A DNA stretch of 64,000 nt from Micractinium sp. NFX-FRZ (taxonomy: Eukaryota; Chlorophyta; Trebouxiophyceae; Chlorellales; Chlorellaceae): positions 124,001-188,000 of the forward strand of contig JAPTJF010000047.1 of NCBI GenBank assembly GCA_029339195.1, read 5' to 3'. Below the pieces are notes generated by a model. That model made no database searches and was not told the DNA's origin. It was given only the letters and a program-made list of their open reading frames with translations. This document shows positions 1 through 11,200 of this stretch, one piece after another; position 1 is the first letter of the stretch, and each line of letters opens with the position of its first letter. Position numbers and translations under genes: made by a program.

Positions 1-1100
1 GTCTAGAGTCGCCCCCCCCCAGCTCTGCCCCCGCCGCTTGTCCCCCAACGTCCGCCGCCCCCCCACGCTCCTCTTGCTCCGCTGCCTTGCTCCGTTACTT
101 GCACAGCCGCGCCTGTTCTGCTGCATCTTTTCCCTGGCGTGTGGTGTCGCATTGTCGCCAGCGTGGCTTGTCCCCCTCCCCCTGTCTTTCCTCGTATCCC
201 CTCGTTCCCTTCCCAACCTCAGACGCCGGCTGCTCCCCAGCGGCACGCTCTGCACGTGGCGGGCATGCTGGCCTTGCTGGCCTTGATATTTGCCGCACCA
301 CCACCCTCCCACCGGGTATTGTGCAACAGAGGACGTAGCACGAGCAGCGCAAGGCTCAAGGGGGGCGGGGCGGGGTGGAAGTGGGGGGCATGATGTGCAT
401 TTGGAGCGGGGTTAAGAGGGGTGGGTAGACACGGGCTGCGTGATTGAGCAGGGCCTGGCAGTTGATCCCCCTCGCTCGCTCACGGCAGGTAGATCGAGGG
501 AACGCCTGTGCGGCGGGGAAGGAGACTGGGGGGGAGGCATTCAGACAGCACACAGAGATCAGGGCCCCGTATTCAGATGGCATCGAGAGCGGGAAGCATC
601 CATGCGACATGAGGCCAGCAGGAACCGGCCTAGAGCGGGGGCTTGCTTGATAGCTCATGGCAAGGCCGCTGGAGGCTCCACGTGTTGCATACCAGTAGCC
701 AGCCGACCATTTTGCAGGCTTCGGCACAGACAGACCAAGGCAGCTCTGGTGAGGGCGATCAGAGGGCTTGACCGGTGCCCCCCTGTCCCTATGCAAGCCC
801 GCAAGGAGGACACCTGGCGATGGCGGAGGCACAACAAGTGGTGCCCCCTTGCGAGTGCTGGGGCCAGCTTGCTAGATTACACATTCTGCTCCTAGATTGC
901 TCCCTGCCTTCGCCCAAAGGCATTCACCTCCGCCTACACCTCCGGCCTGGCTGGGGTCGCTGTTAACTCAGAGCGGGCCAGTGCCACCGTCCGCGGGCTC
1001 GCCCTGCATTGCGATGCCCGCGGCTTACGAGCGCTCCCGACGGCAGGGCCGCTCTGGTCAGGCGAGTTTCACAGAGGCGCGGGGAGCTTCAAAAACGAAA
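1..1100. other. no supported gene
   Basis: I see only short overlapping open frames on both strands and no recognisable domain. The 5' exon of the gene that follows may lie near 1013-1060, because the coding exon downstream has no in-frame ATG of its own. The first 250 bases are C/T-rich, like the 3' untranslated regions seen elsewhere in this window. Confidence 0.4.
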
Positions 1101-1109
1101 TAATCTGTT

Positions 1110-3396
1110 GTGGTCTGTCTCCGACTGACTCCCACCCGTCCTGACTGCTCCCGTGGCCTGCAGGCGACAGGCCAGCTGTCTGGCGTGCCGGCTGTTACAC
1201 GCGACAGCAAGACACCGGCGGCGGTGCCGAGTCAACGCCGCCTGAGTGGAGCCGCCGCGCGGCGGCCGGGCGGCGTGCCAGAGAATGCAGCCGCCAATCA
1301 GCAGCACACACCGGCAACAGACGGCCGCAGCAGGCTGCTGCCGCGCCAGCAGGCATACGATGCCTTGCTGCTGTCCAGCTTCGAGGCAGCGGTGGCCGCT
1401 GCCGGCAACACCAGCAGCTCCTGGCTTTGCGGTGGCAACAATGGGAGAGATGAGGAGGAGGCGGATGTCGGCTCTGCGCTCACAGGCCAGCTGCGCCTGC
1501 CCTCCCCCAGTGTGGCATCATCAGCAGGGTGGCCGGAGAGCCCGGGCAGCCCTGGGGCGGGGCTGCTGCTGTCACACCTGCACAGCGCTGGGGCGGAGGG
1601 CACAAGCTGGCTGATGAGCTCATCTCCCGCAAGGTGGGGTGCCTGCTGACTGCATGCAGTTAGGGCTTGGATACACCTCTGGGCGACTGCCTATTGCTGT
1701 GCACTGTTTGCTTCCCACTGGTGCTTTGTAGCCTGGCCTGTGACAACGTGGGTGCTGACCTGCTGAGGCCGCCTCCTTGCCTCCGGCCCCTGCTGGCGGC
1801 CTGCCTGCCTGCCCACCTGGTTGAATCCCTGCCCACCTGGTCAATTCGCTCTCCACCTGGTTGCCTGCCTCTGCTTCTGACACCCTCCAATTGTGTTTCC
1901 AATGGTGCAGCAGGGAGGCGGATGACTGGCTGAGCTCCCCCTCACTGGCAGTATCCTGCTCTCTGGGCTCCCCAGTCCTGGGCGCAGCCAGCAGCGCGCA
2001 GCAGGCAGCATCAGAGGTCCTGCTGCCTCCCGGCAGTCCCGTCACGCTACAACCGCTGCCGCCCAGCAGGCTGGTGGCAGCCGCGGCAGACAGCGCCGCT
2101 GCTGCATGGTGGTCGCCTGGAGGCAGCGTGCAGCAGCAGGAGGACTCAGGGGGCGCAGAGGCGCTGCGCCCTCCCAGTGGTGGTGACCTGAGCCCACTGG
2201 CTGCTGCTGAGCTGGCCCTGGGGGCAGCAGCAGCAGACGGTGCCAGGCCTGCGGCCGAGCTGCCAGCAGCGGCAGCACACGGCGACCCGCGGCGGCGGTG
2301 CCGCAGCCCCTTCCTGGCTCGCGACTGCAGCGGCGTAAACGTATTCGTTCCCGACCGCTACAGCCTGTGGACTCAGGAGGCGCTGCAGCAGGATGGGGGA
2401 GCTCAGCCTGGGGCCGGCAGCAGCAGCCTGCTCAGCGCTGACGCCGCTGCATCGCCGTCTGCAGCCGCAGCAGCGGGCAGCAGGGGCAGGCAGTGGTGTG
2501 AGTATGTGGAGGCAGTGGCGGCGGCAGAGATGGGGGCGGCCTTGGGGCACACAGGAGCCGATGGCGAGGATGGTGGTGAGGACGGCGCCAGCCCTCGTGG
2601 GCTGCGCCAGGCTCTCAAAAGCATGCTGCGCTGGATGTCCGACCGGCTGGTGAGCCACCCCATTGAGCTTACCCCTTCAGAGCTGGGGTACAACAGCGCG
2701 CGAAGCAGCCCAGCGGGCACCCCCTGCACCATCAGCCCAGCCAGCGGCGGCAGCCGCTTCTTCACGCCAGCCAGCAGCGGCCATGCTGGGCGTGGCGCCG
2801 CATTCCTTGCCGGCAGCAATGGTGGCCGAGGCGGTGCCTCCGCGCTGGCCCAGCCGGCAGCAGTGGTGGCAGAGGCAGCGGTGTACAGCAGGGCGGCGGC
2901 GGCGGCGCAATGGGGTGTGTGCCGCCACCTGCGTTATGCTGACACTGACGGCCTGAGCAGCGCAGGCAGCAGCGAGGGCAGCTGCCCAGGGTCGCCGGGA
3001 GCAGCAGCAGGGGGCGAGCGCCTAGCAAGCTTGGGGGCAGCACGCCCAAGCAGCGGCGCCTTCAGCACCAAGAGCAGCGCCACCGCAACGGCAGCGGGTG
3101 CAGCAGCAGTGGCATCCCAGGAGCAGCAGCAGCAGCAGCAGCAGGCCGGGGGGCCTGCAGCCAGGCGCCAGCCCTCCTGGCGCAGCAGCTGTGGCGGCAG
3201 CAGCGGCAGCAACTGGGGTGGCGTGAGTGCATCATCGGCTGACCTAATAGGAGAGGACTCGGGGCGCTCATATTACACACCCAGGTGCTGCAGCCCTGGG
3301 GCTGAAGAAGTGCAGGCACAGCAGCAGCAGCCGGGCAGCTGGCGGTGCCAGTGGCAGGCAGCGGCACCCGCAGCCACCGGTGTCGGCAGCAGCTGA
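1110..3396 (+). CDS. hypothetical low-complexity protein, 5' end unresolved
   Basis: I do not recognise this protein. Two exons join cleanly: one ending at 1633 (donor GTGGGG) and one at 1911-3396 (acceptor GTGCAG). The frame is kept (phase 2) and the stop is TGA at 3394-3396. The open frame runs back to about 1110 but has no ATG near its start, so an upstream exon is missing from my model. The product is rich in Ser, Ala, Gly and Gln, with a (CAG) polyglutamine run near 3123-3144. More ordered patches include LSSFEAAVAAA in the first exon, VNVFVPDRYSLWTQEAL near 2335-2385 and MLRWMSDRLVSHPIELTPSE near 2620-2680. No signal peptide, membrane segment or known domain is visible. It may be a disordered regulatory or scaffold protein, but that is inference only. 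Confidence 0.55.
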
Positions 3397-3795
3397 GCCA
3401 CACCACACCATGATAACCCCATAACATGTTCTGTGGGCATTTGCACAGCATGCATGCACCCAACAATATTTGGGCATGAGCATCAGTCAAAGTGCAAGCA
3501 CATGTGTCATGATAATGGCAGGAGAGGGATGTGAGGGCCGGAACGAGGGGCAGCGGGGAAGAAGGGCGCAGAGGAGAGTGCAGAGGGAGGGGACACCAGA
3601 TGGGAGCAGGAATGCACACAGCACAACAGAAGTAGCGGCAGGGAAAGCAAAAGGAACGAGGTGGCTGTAGTGCGGGACAGAGGGTGGCGGCATGCAGCGG
3701 CCTGGGCAACAGGTAAGGGAGTCTGCCGGGGCAGGGGTGAAAATCCAGCCAGGGATGCTCAAGGCAACGCCAGTCTGCCTCTCGAGCACTTGGAC
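3397..3795. other. convergent 3' intergenic region
   Basis: This lies between the stop codons of two convergent genes. It holds no supported gene and presumably contains both 3' untranslated regions. Confidence 0.4.
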
Positions 3796-6110
3796 TCAAT
3801 CTTCATCAGAGTAGAGCACAGCCGGGGGCGCCCGCCGCCGGCGCCTGCTGCCCGTCCCGCACTCGTCGTCAGAAGAGTCCTGCGCCGCCGCAATCCCGCG
3901 TGGCAGCGGCGAGCTGGGGTCGTGCTTGGGCCCGCGCCCCTTCTTGCGCCCGCTGGCCCCGCTGCGCCGGCCCTCCGCCGCCGCCGCCGCCCCTGCTGCC
4001 GCCGCCCCCTCGGAGGGGTGCTGCCGCGCCTGCAGCTTTGCCTCCACAGCCCGCCGCTGCCCCTCCAGCTGGCGCAGCAGCCGGCTCTGGTTCTTGGCAC
4101 CCTTCAGCTTGCCGGCGCGCTCGCAGTTGCTGCGAGCGGGGAGGCGGGGAGGCGGGGTGGTGTGCGCAGCGGCGCGCCGCGGCGGGTGGGCGTCCAGGCG
4201 TGATTGGGGTTGAACAAATGACTTCTTCCCGCCCTCGATGTGGGCCCCACCGCTGCAGACCCACCATACACTCACACACTCACACACACTCCTCACCCAC
4301 CACACCCCTCCCGCAGCGCTCAATATCTGCGCTACCGCACCCGCATGGCCACGCGCCAAGCCCCACCCTTGACACTCAACGTGTGTGCTGCTGCCGCAGC
4401 CAGGCCCATCCGCCTACTCTGCTATCAACAGCGCACACACCGCAGCAGCACACACATCTCACCGCTTGCGCTGCTGCGCCAGCCGTATGCGCTCGTTCAC
4501 CCTCTTAAGCTCCTCCCCTAGGTCCGCTCGCTGCCCCCCGCTGCCCTTGTTCAGCACCAGGTGCCAGTACAGCCCTCCCGCCAGCGCCGCCACCCCGCCC
4601 GCCGCCAGCAGTAGCTTGCCCAGCAGCCCGCCCCGCCGCCCGCCCAGCGCCGCCATCTGCCGCTTGATCATGTCAACCACCGCCTGCGGCTGCCCTCCGC
4701 TGTAGGTCTGCAGGGAGCGGCAATGGAGGGAGAACGTTGCAGGGTAGAAGATGAAGGCCTGCCAGCTGGCGCATGCTGTGAAGCAGAGGCAGGGCACAGC
4801 AGGGCACAGCAGGGCGATGGGCATCCAAGCAGCGCCCCAGCCAGGGGCAGGGCATGGGAGGGCAGGCCCGCTTGGTTTGGCAGCCATTCGCGTTCAGGTT
4901 TGGCCCACGCGGCCAGGCAGGCAGTCGCATCGCGGGAGCTGAACGGCCGATGCTGCCTGCAGCCCCAGCCCCCAACATGTGTACACTTGTGCCCCTCGCT
5001 CACCTCCACCTCCTCGCCGCCCGCATAGCAGCAGTAGTGGGGGATGCGGGTCACGCCTTGCTGCACCCCGCACGCATCAAGCAGCTCCTCCTGCGGCGAG
5101 AACAGGGCGCACACATGGCTTGTTTGTGAGGAATCGTGTGTACATAATCATCTGTGTGAGCACACACTGCGAGCACACATACACACACACACGCATTGAC
5201 AGGCTCAAGCAGCTCCTCCTGCGGGCAGGGCAAGGCCGGTGGACCCCAGTCCCAAGCAAGTCCACCCCGCTTGCCTCTGCCGCGTCCACCTGCACCCGTG
5301 CAAGCATCCCCCCCTCATTCCCGCCTCAACACGGCGTGCGTGCGCTGGACTCCCCAGAGCACGCACACATCAAATTCAGAGGGCGTGGCGGGCCGCCGCT
5401 TCACTGCCCTTCACACCGCCTCCCCACAGCACCCACACGTCACATTCAGGGCGCTCACCTCTGCGGCATCCACCTCCACCTCTGCAAACACAGCCCCTTT
5501 AAGGCCCGCCTCCACAGACATCTTCTTGAAGTAGGCGCGCATCTGGGCGGAGGCATAGTTGTTGGCCTGCAGGGCGGGGGTGGGTGGGGTCCGAGGTGGG
5601 GGGTCAGGCAGCAGCGGGGTGAGGAGGGAGGCTTCACAGGCAACCTGTTGGTAGAGGGAGCCCCTGTGGGCGGAGGCGTGGTTGTTGGCAGGCAGGTCGG
5701 GGGGCAGTGGGCAGCAGTGGTGTGAGGACAGGGGCTGCGCAGAGGTCTTCTTGAAGTAGGGTAGGCATCTGGCACACTTTACTCTGCGGTCCCGTGCATC
5801 TGGGGACGGCGGGGTGTGGCACGGTGGGAGGAAGGGAGGGAGCGCCACCCCACCCCTCCTCTTCCCACGCAGGGGGACCCCACACAGCTGGCTGCCATCG
5901 CTGACAGCAACTAGCTGGGACAACACACAATATGGCAGCAAAGGAGCAGGCAGCACCCACCTGGAAGAACTGGCAGACAACGAGGCGGCGACTCTTGGCC
6001 GCCTTGGCCAGCAAGGTCTCCCACTGGTCCAGGCTCTCCAGGGCGTGCACGCGACTGCTGGGCCCCGCGGGACCCTTGGGGGCCGCGGTTTTGCGCCTGC
6101 GGGGAGGCAT
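3796..6110 (-). CDS. thioredoxin-like membrane protein lacking the CxxC pair
   Basis: Five exons on the minus strand (6110-5961, 5566-5459, 5090-5004, 4707-4463, 4129-3796) give 307 residues in frame. After a basic N-terminus, residues 24-132 look like a thioredoxin fold: LESLDQWETLLAKAA, the strand RRLVVCQFF, a helix with YFKKM, the strand GAVFAEVEVDAAEE, then VTRIPHYCCYAGGEEVE, where IP fits the cis-proline, and TYSGGQPQAVVDMIK. Where CGPC should stand there is QANNYASAQ, so the dithiol is missing. A hydrophobic segment (about 142-163) is followed by a charged, coiled-coil-like stretch (ELKRVNERIRLAQQRKR) and a Lys/Arg-rich tail ending in an acidic patch. It resembles thioredoxin-like proteins that hold partners rather than do redox chemistry; that role is inferred. 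The last junction could instead be a TGA stop at the end of exon 4, giving a shorter protein. Introns 1 and 2 carry copies of exons 2 and 3. Confidence 0.75.
5195..5310 (-). repeat. decayed copy of exon 2 end and exon 3 start inside intron 2
   Basis: On the minus strand this stretch translates in parts as LARVQVDAAE and RRRSCLS, next to the true exon text FAEVEVDAAE. The plus-strand string AAGCAGCTCCTCCTGCGG of exon 3 (5079-5096) recurs at about 5208-5225. Confidence 0.7.
5640..5775 (-). repeat. decayed copy of exon 2 inside intron 1
   Basis: The exon 2 string GGGCGGAGGCATAGTTGTTG (from 5545) recurs as GGGCGGAGGCGTGGTTGTTG from 5668. The string TCTTCTTGAAGTAGG (from 5521) recurs from about 5746. 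Confidence 0.75.
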
Positions 6111-6460
6111 GGCGCCGCTGGGTGGCCGCTCAGCCGAGGAGTGCTGCCGGTCGAGGCGGGGGAGGGTGCCGGGGCTACAACAAGCTGTGGAACTTTGCTA
6201 AATTGCGGTGATGGCAATGCGGTCGCGTTTGCATGTGTCGATGGGAAGGCCCAGCAAGATGGCAGAGCGCGGCAGGCAGGGCAGGCAGGACTTCGCCAAG
6301 TCTGGCGTTCCTTGCCTCAATTTCTCACAACTCGCATATACAATTTCCACCGCAAGGGATGCGCAGTGCGCAACACTAGTTGTCACTGAGTTTCGCCACC
6401 GTCTCCTCTTCTCCTTTGTTGCTGGCTTTGTTGCCCTGCTCGCAGCTCAGGGTCCCCACC
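6111..6460. promoter_or_regulatory. shared upstream region of a divergent gene pair
   Basis: About 350 bp separates the start codons of the thioredoxin-like gene (minus) and the J-domain gene (plus). Both promoters must lie here if the start sites are right. I see no clear TATA box. Confidence 0.4.
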
Positions 6461-7869
6461 ATGGGCGCGCTGGCGTGGGTGCGGGACAAGCGACCAGCGC
6501 CCGCTGGCACTGGCGGCAGCGGCAGTGGCGGTGGTGGGCACGCGGCTGGGCACACCGTCGTTTCTGGTGCGCCTGCGGTGCTGCCGCCGCCTTCCAAAAA
6601 GCCCAAGAAGATGGTCTGGAAGCGAGACGCCGCTGCACCACCGGCGGCTGCCACAGCCCCGACGGCCTCACCAGCCGCCCAGCAGCAGCCGGGCGAGCAG
6701 CGGCGGCAGGATGCCCAGCAGGCGCAGCGGCAGCAGCAGCAGCAGCAGGCCGGCAGCAGCACGCAGCCCTCTGCACAGCAATCCGGCAAGCTTCATGCTG
6801 CTGCTGGCAAGGCAGCAGCAACGCAAGCAGCAGCCGGAGCAGCAGTCCCGCCCACGGCAGCACCCACAAAAGCAGCCGCCTCGCCCACGGCAGCACCCCC
6901 AGCAGCGGGCGGCAGCGCAGCAGCAGCGGCAGCCGCCCAGGCAGAGCTAGAGCGCCTCAAAGCGCAAATTTCGGCCCGGGAGGCCCGGCTGCGATCGCAG
7001 GCAGCGGCATCTGCAGCTGCCAAGGTTGCCGCTGTGGACGCTGCCACGGTGGCGGCAGAGCAGAAGGAGGCACGGCGGGCAAAGCTGGAGGCCGGTTTTG
7101 CCGCCGCCCTGGCCGCTGCCCAGAGGGAGGCAGCAGAGGCGGCCAGCACGGCAGGGGCCTCTGCGGCGGCGGCAGATGCAGCAGAAGTGGCGCGGGTGCT
7201 GGGCAGCCGGGATGACTACGCCTTGCTCCAGCTGGCACCGGGCGCGGCGGCGGCGGCCATCCGCAAGCGGTACAGGTGCGCGTCCCGCCCTGCTGCTGGC
7301 GAGCGCGTGTGGCATGCCATGCACTACTTGTGTGCTGCGTGTGCTGGTGTATGTTGCGTACCTGCACAGCACGTGCGTGCTTGCCCCCCTGGCCAGGCAA
7401 GCATGTGGGGTGCGCAACGCTCCGCTTCCGTGTTCCTGCACATTGCACCCCCGCTTTTGTATACACGCACACACACACACTCACACACACATCATGTGCC
7501 GCCTTGCCTTGGCTGCAGGGTGATGGCGGTGGCGCTTCACCCGGACAAGTGCAAGGAGCCAGAAGCCAAGGAGGCGTTCCAGGTGTGGCCTGAGCTGAAC
7601 TAGGTGCCAGTGGGGGGATGAGTGGGGGACAGGGAGTGGCGCTGTGGGGACGGCAGACAGCCATGTGCCGCCTGTCCGTCTGTGCGTGTGAGTGCGCAGC
7701 AGGTAGCAGCAGCAGCAGCTGCTTCCTCCCTCTCCCGTGAGTATCTCCATATTGCCCCCCCCCCCCCCCGCGACCGGTGCATCGTCCCCCCTTCCCCGTC
7801 CCCTGCTTCCTTTGCCCCCTGCAGCGGCTGGTGCGTGCCTACCAGAATCTGTCCAAGTATGCGCAGTAG
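6461..7869 (+). CDS. J-domain (DnaJ-like) co-chaperone with C-terminal J domain
   Basis: Three exons (6461-7275, 7519-7582, 7825-7869) give 307 residues. J-domain proteins stimulate the ATPase of Hsp70 through the HPD loop. Here the J domain is at the very end: DDYALLQLAPGAAAAAIRKR closes exon 1, VMAVALHPDKCKEPEAKEAF in exon 2 carries the intact HPD, and RLVRAYQNLSKYAQ ends the protein. The N-terminal 240 residues are Ala/Gln/Pro-rich with a basic patch (KKPKKMVWKRD) that could be a nuclear signal. A Lys/Arg/Glu helix (about 165-255) precedes the J domain. I chose the ATG at 6461 for its context CCACCATGG; the same frame is open upstream. The short domain after HPD suggests a J-like protein of unknown partner. 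Confidence 0.85.
7465..7490. repeat. (AC)n microsatellite
   Basis: An AC dinucleotide run lies inside the first intron of the J-domain gene, just ahead of its acceptor. Confidence 0.8.
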
Positions 7870-8280
7870 GAGGAGCGTCCGGCATGAGCTGTTTAGAGCC
7901 GGCGGCTGACGTGGCTCTACCATTGCTGCTTTGAACCGTTGTGTGCCTCCCAGGCTGCAGCTGTCCCTTGCCAAGCTGTGTTTGGTCTTTGCTCCCTTTC
8001 TTGCATGCCACGTAACCTGCAACTTGCCAATTGACCACACATCTGAAGCATGGTAGGCAGGAAGGTGGGCGTGGGTTGGTGGCGAGCACGCGGGCAGTAC
8101 CGCTACCCTTGCCGCGCACCCAGGCAGAAACTGACGGTGTTGGATACCAGCACGCAGTTTTGCCCATGTCACCGCGGCGCTCCTCTGTACTCTCAACACT
8201 CCCTGCGCTCGCCAAGGCTTGACCCGCGGCCTTCGCTGTGCACCCGCTCCGCACCATCCCCGCTGCCGGCGGCAGCTCTC

Positions 8281-11200
8281 ATGCTCAGCGGGCGAAGGCG
8301 GGCCCCGCTCGCAGCCATGATGCGCGGGCACAACAGGCTGCCCACCCGCAAGGGCAGCGCGCCCCGGCGGTGGGAGTGGTGCCTGGTTGCCGCCGCCGCC
8401 ATTCTGCTGCCGCTCTCGCTCGTCTTTGGCATTCGCGTGCCCTCCCACGGCAGTGTGCCGTGGCAGGCGGGGCATGAGGGAGAGCCTGCAACACCATACG
8501 GCCCTGAGCAGTATCAAGCGCCAGGGGAGCAGCCATGGCAGGGGCTGCCGCGGCTGCCGCCAGAGCGCCTGGGCACATGGCGCAAGTTTGCAGCGGCCAG
8601 GTACGCAGGCGTTGAGGGGCGGGAGGGCGCATGTGTGTGCACATCACTCGCTCTGCTTTGATGACAAGGTAATCTGTAACACACGTTGGGACGGTTCAAT
8701 GCCTCCTTTCTGTGTGCCAGAGCTCTGGCAAGAGTAGGCATGCATGGCAGGAGGGTGATGCGCCATCTTCAGGGCGCTCCACCAGCCACCTGCTGCCCTC
8801 TCCTTCTAGCCACCCCACCCATCCCTCCATCCCCCAGGCCGGCTCGTCTGCACGCTTGGATCCGCTCTGTCCTGCTCCCCACCCTGCCGTGTCCCCACGC
8901 TCCCTACCCCTGCCGTTCCCCGACGCTCCTGCGTGCCCCTCCCCCTCCCCCTCCCATCCCCCCCCCCCTCCTCCCCCTTCTTTCCCCCGGGCAGGCAGTG
9001 TTCGCTAGATGATGCAGACTATGCCCAGATATTCCGCCAGCTGGCGCCCTTCCACGCTGCCGGCGGTGTGGACCAAGCACTGCTGGAGGAGCTTGCAGAG
9101 GCGCTGCCCCAAACCTCCCTCTTCACCATCAACGGCGGCAGCGGGGGTGGCAGTGGCGGCAGGGCAGTCGAAGGCGGCAGAGGCAACGCCAGCGGCACGG
9201 GCGGCAGCAAGGGGAGCAGCAGCGGGGCGGTGGGCGGCGCCCCGCTGACGGTGGTGAGCTACACGATGCCGGGGCACGGCCTTGCGAAGTGGTGGGGGCG
9301 GCACATTGCGTCGTTTGCGCCCCAGCTGCCCCCGATGAGGGTGCTCTTGAACCTGATGGATGAACCGCGCAGGTGAGAGGTCACGGGCAAGAAGTGCCCA
9401 AGGCACCAGTTTTGGGAACTCAAAGCGCACTGCCCGTAAGACCCAAAAGACCGGTTTTTGCGGAACATTAAGATTTAAAAGAACTCGGTTGAAGAACCGG
9501 CGGAGGCAAGCACGTGGCGCTCAGCACCGCGTGATGCCCCCCTTGTGCTGCTCCCGCCTGCGGGCATGCAAGTAGCCCGCCTGCTCCTCAACCGTGCCAG
9601 GCGAACCGCCACTGCTGATCCCCTTTTGCCTCTGACCTCTTCTGCCTTTCTCCTGCCCCACATCCCCATTTCCGCCTGCCACGCAGCTGGAACTCCCCGC
9701 TGCCAGCAGTGGCGGAGCAGCTGCTGCTGAACGGCAGCCTGACAGAGGAGAAGGTGCGCCTTGTCTGAACGTCTGGCCCAAGCACTGAGTGGTGTTGCAA
9801 TCCATCAACGCGACCATTGCACTGGGCAGCCTTGCAATCAATCCACTCAACCAGTGCACTGGGTAGTCTTGTCATCAACCCACTCGATCATTGCACTGAG
9901 TAGTCTCGGCATCAACCCATTCCGTCATTGCGTTGCACCTCATTGACTGGTCCTTCGATCAGCCCATTCAATCATTACTGCCGTGCCCAGTCTTTTAATT
10001 GCTACGCTGGGGGCTGCCTCAGGCTCCTGTCCGCCACAGCGGCTTGACGACATACCTCCACAGGCTGACCCAACAGCAGCATGCTCTCTTGACTGGAGTT
10101 ATCACAGAGGCTGGCCCAAAGCAGCATGCTCCCTTCCATGCAATCAATCGACCCACACGCAGGTGTGGCGCTGGCAGGGGTGCGACTCTGTGGGTCCCCA
10201 GCTGGCCTCCCTCAGGCAGAAGCGCCAGCACGGCTTCTTCGCCTCCCGCCTGGCCTTCCGCGCCCGCCGGGGCCTGCTCCCCATACTGGGCAGCATGACC
10301 ATCCCCGGCTGCTTCTCTGGTGGGTGGGTGGACAGGCTAGTGGGTGGGTGGGTGGGTGGGTGGTCCAATGAGGCGCTTGCTGCTGCCTGTTTGAAGGATG
10401 CTGATTCACAGCTGCACGCTGATCTTCACGACACGTTTCCCTGCTTGTGGTGTGCAAAGTGCCAGACCTGCTCACTCCACTTCTCACAAACCTTTGTGAA
10501 TGCTGCAGACATCCTGGTTCCAGGGCCGCTGAACAACGCCAAGGAGGACAACGAGGCGGCCACACACTCGGGGTGCCCCATGAGCAACACCAGCTTTGCC
10601 GGCAAGGTGCGCAAGCCCTGCATGCCGCACGCCTGTGCACAGCCTTGTGCGCATGCAAGCAGTCTTGAGCTCATCTGCACTGCGCCCCTCAGCCCTGCCT
10701 TGTGCGAGCACACAACAAGCGCCCTGCTGCCCTGCCTGCGCTGCTGCGTAACTGCAGAGGCCCGTGGCCATCTGGCGGGGCAGCACAACGGGCGGGTTCT
10801 ACCACATGGCCATGCCGCAAGGTGCGCTGAGAGGGGCGGGCACAGCAGTGGTTGCTGGGTGTGTGCTGCCCGTTGCAGCTGCTGCGCAGGCAGCGACGGC
10901 ATTGCCACCCAGCCGGCACAGCCGCCGCCGCCGCCGCCCAGCAGAGGCAGCGCCTGGTGCACGCTGCCTCACCGCACCTGAAGCACCCTGCCACATGCCT
11001 GCTCGCCCCCCGACCTCCCGCCCTGCCTTCCTCCCAACCCAACCTGGTGCAGCGGAGTGGGAGCGGTACCAGCGGCAGCGCCTGGTGGCCTTTTCTCACG
11101 AGCATCCGGGCCACCTGGACGCCGGGTTTGTGGGCTACACGCAGTGCACGCTGGACGAGTGTGAGGCGATGGAGAAAAAGTATGGGCGGCTGCCGCCCAT

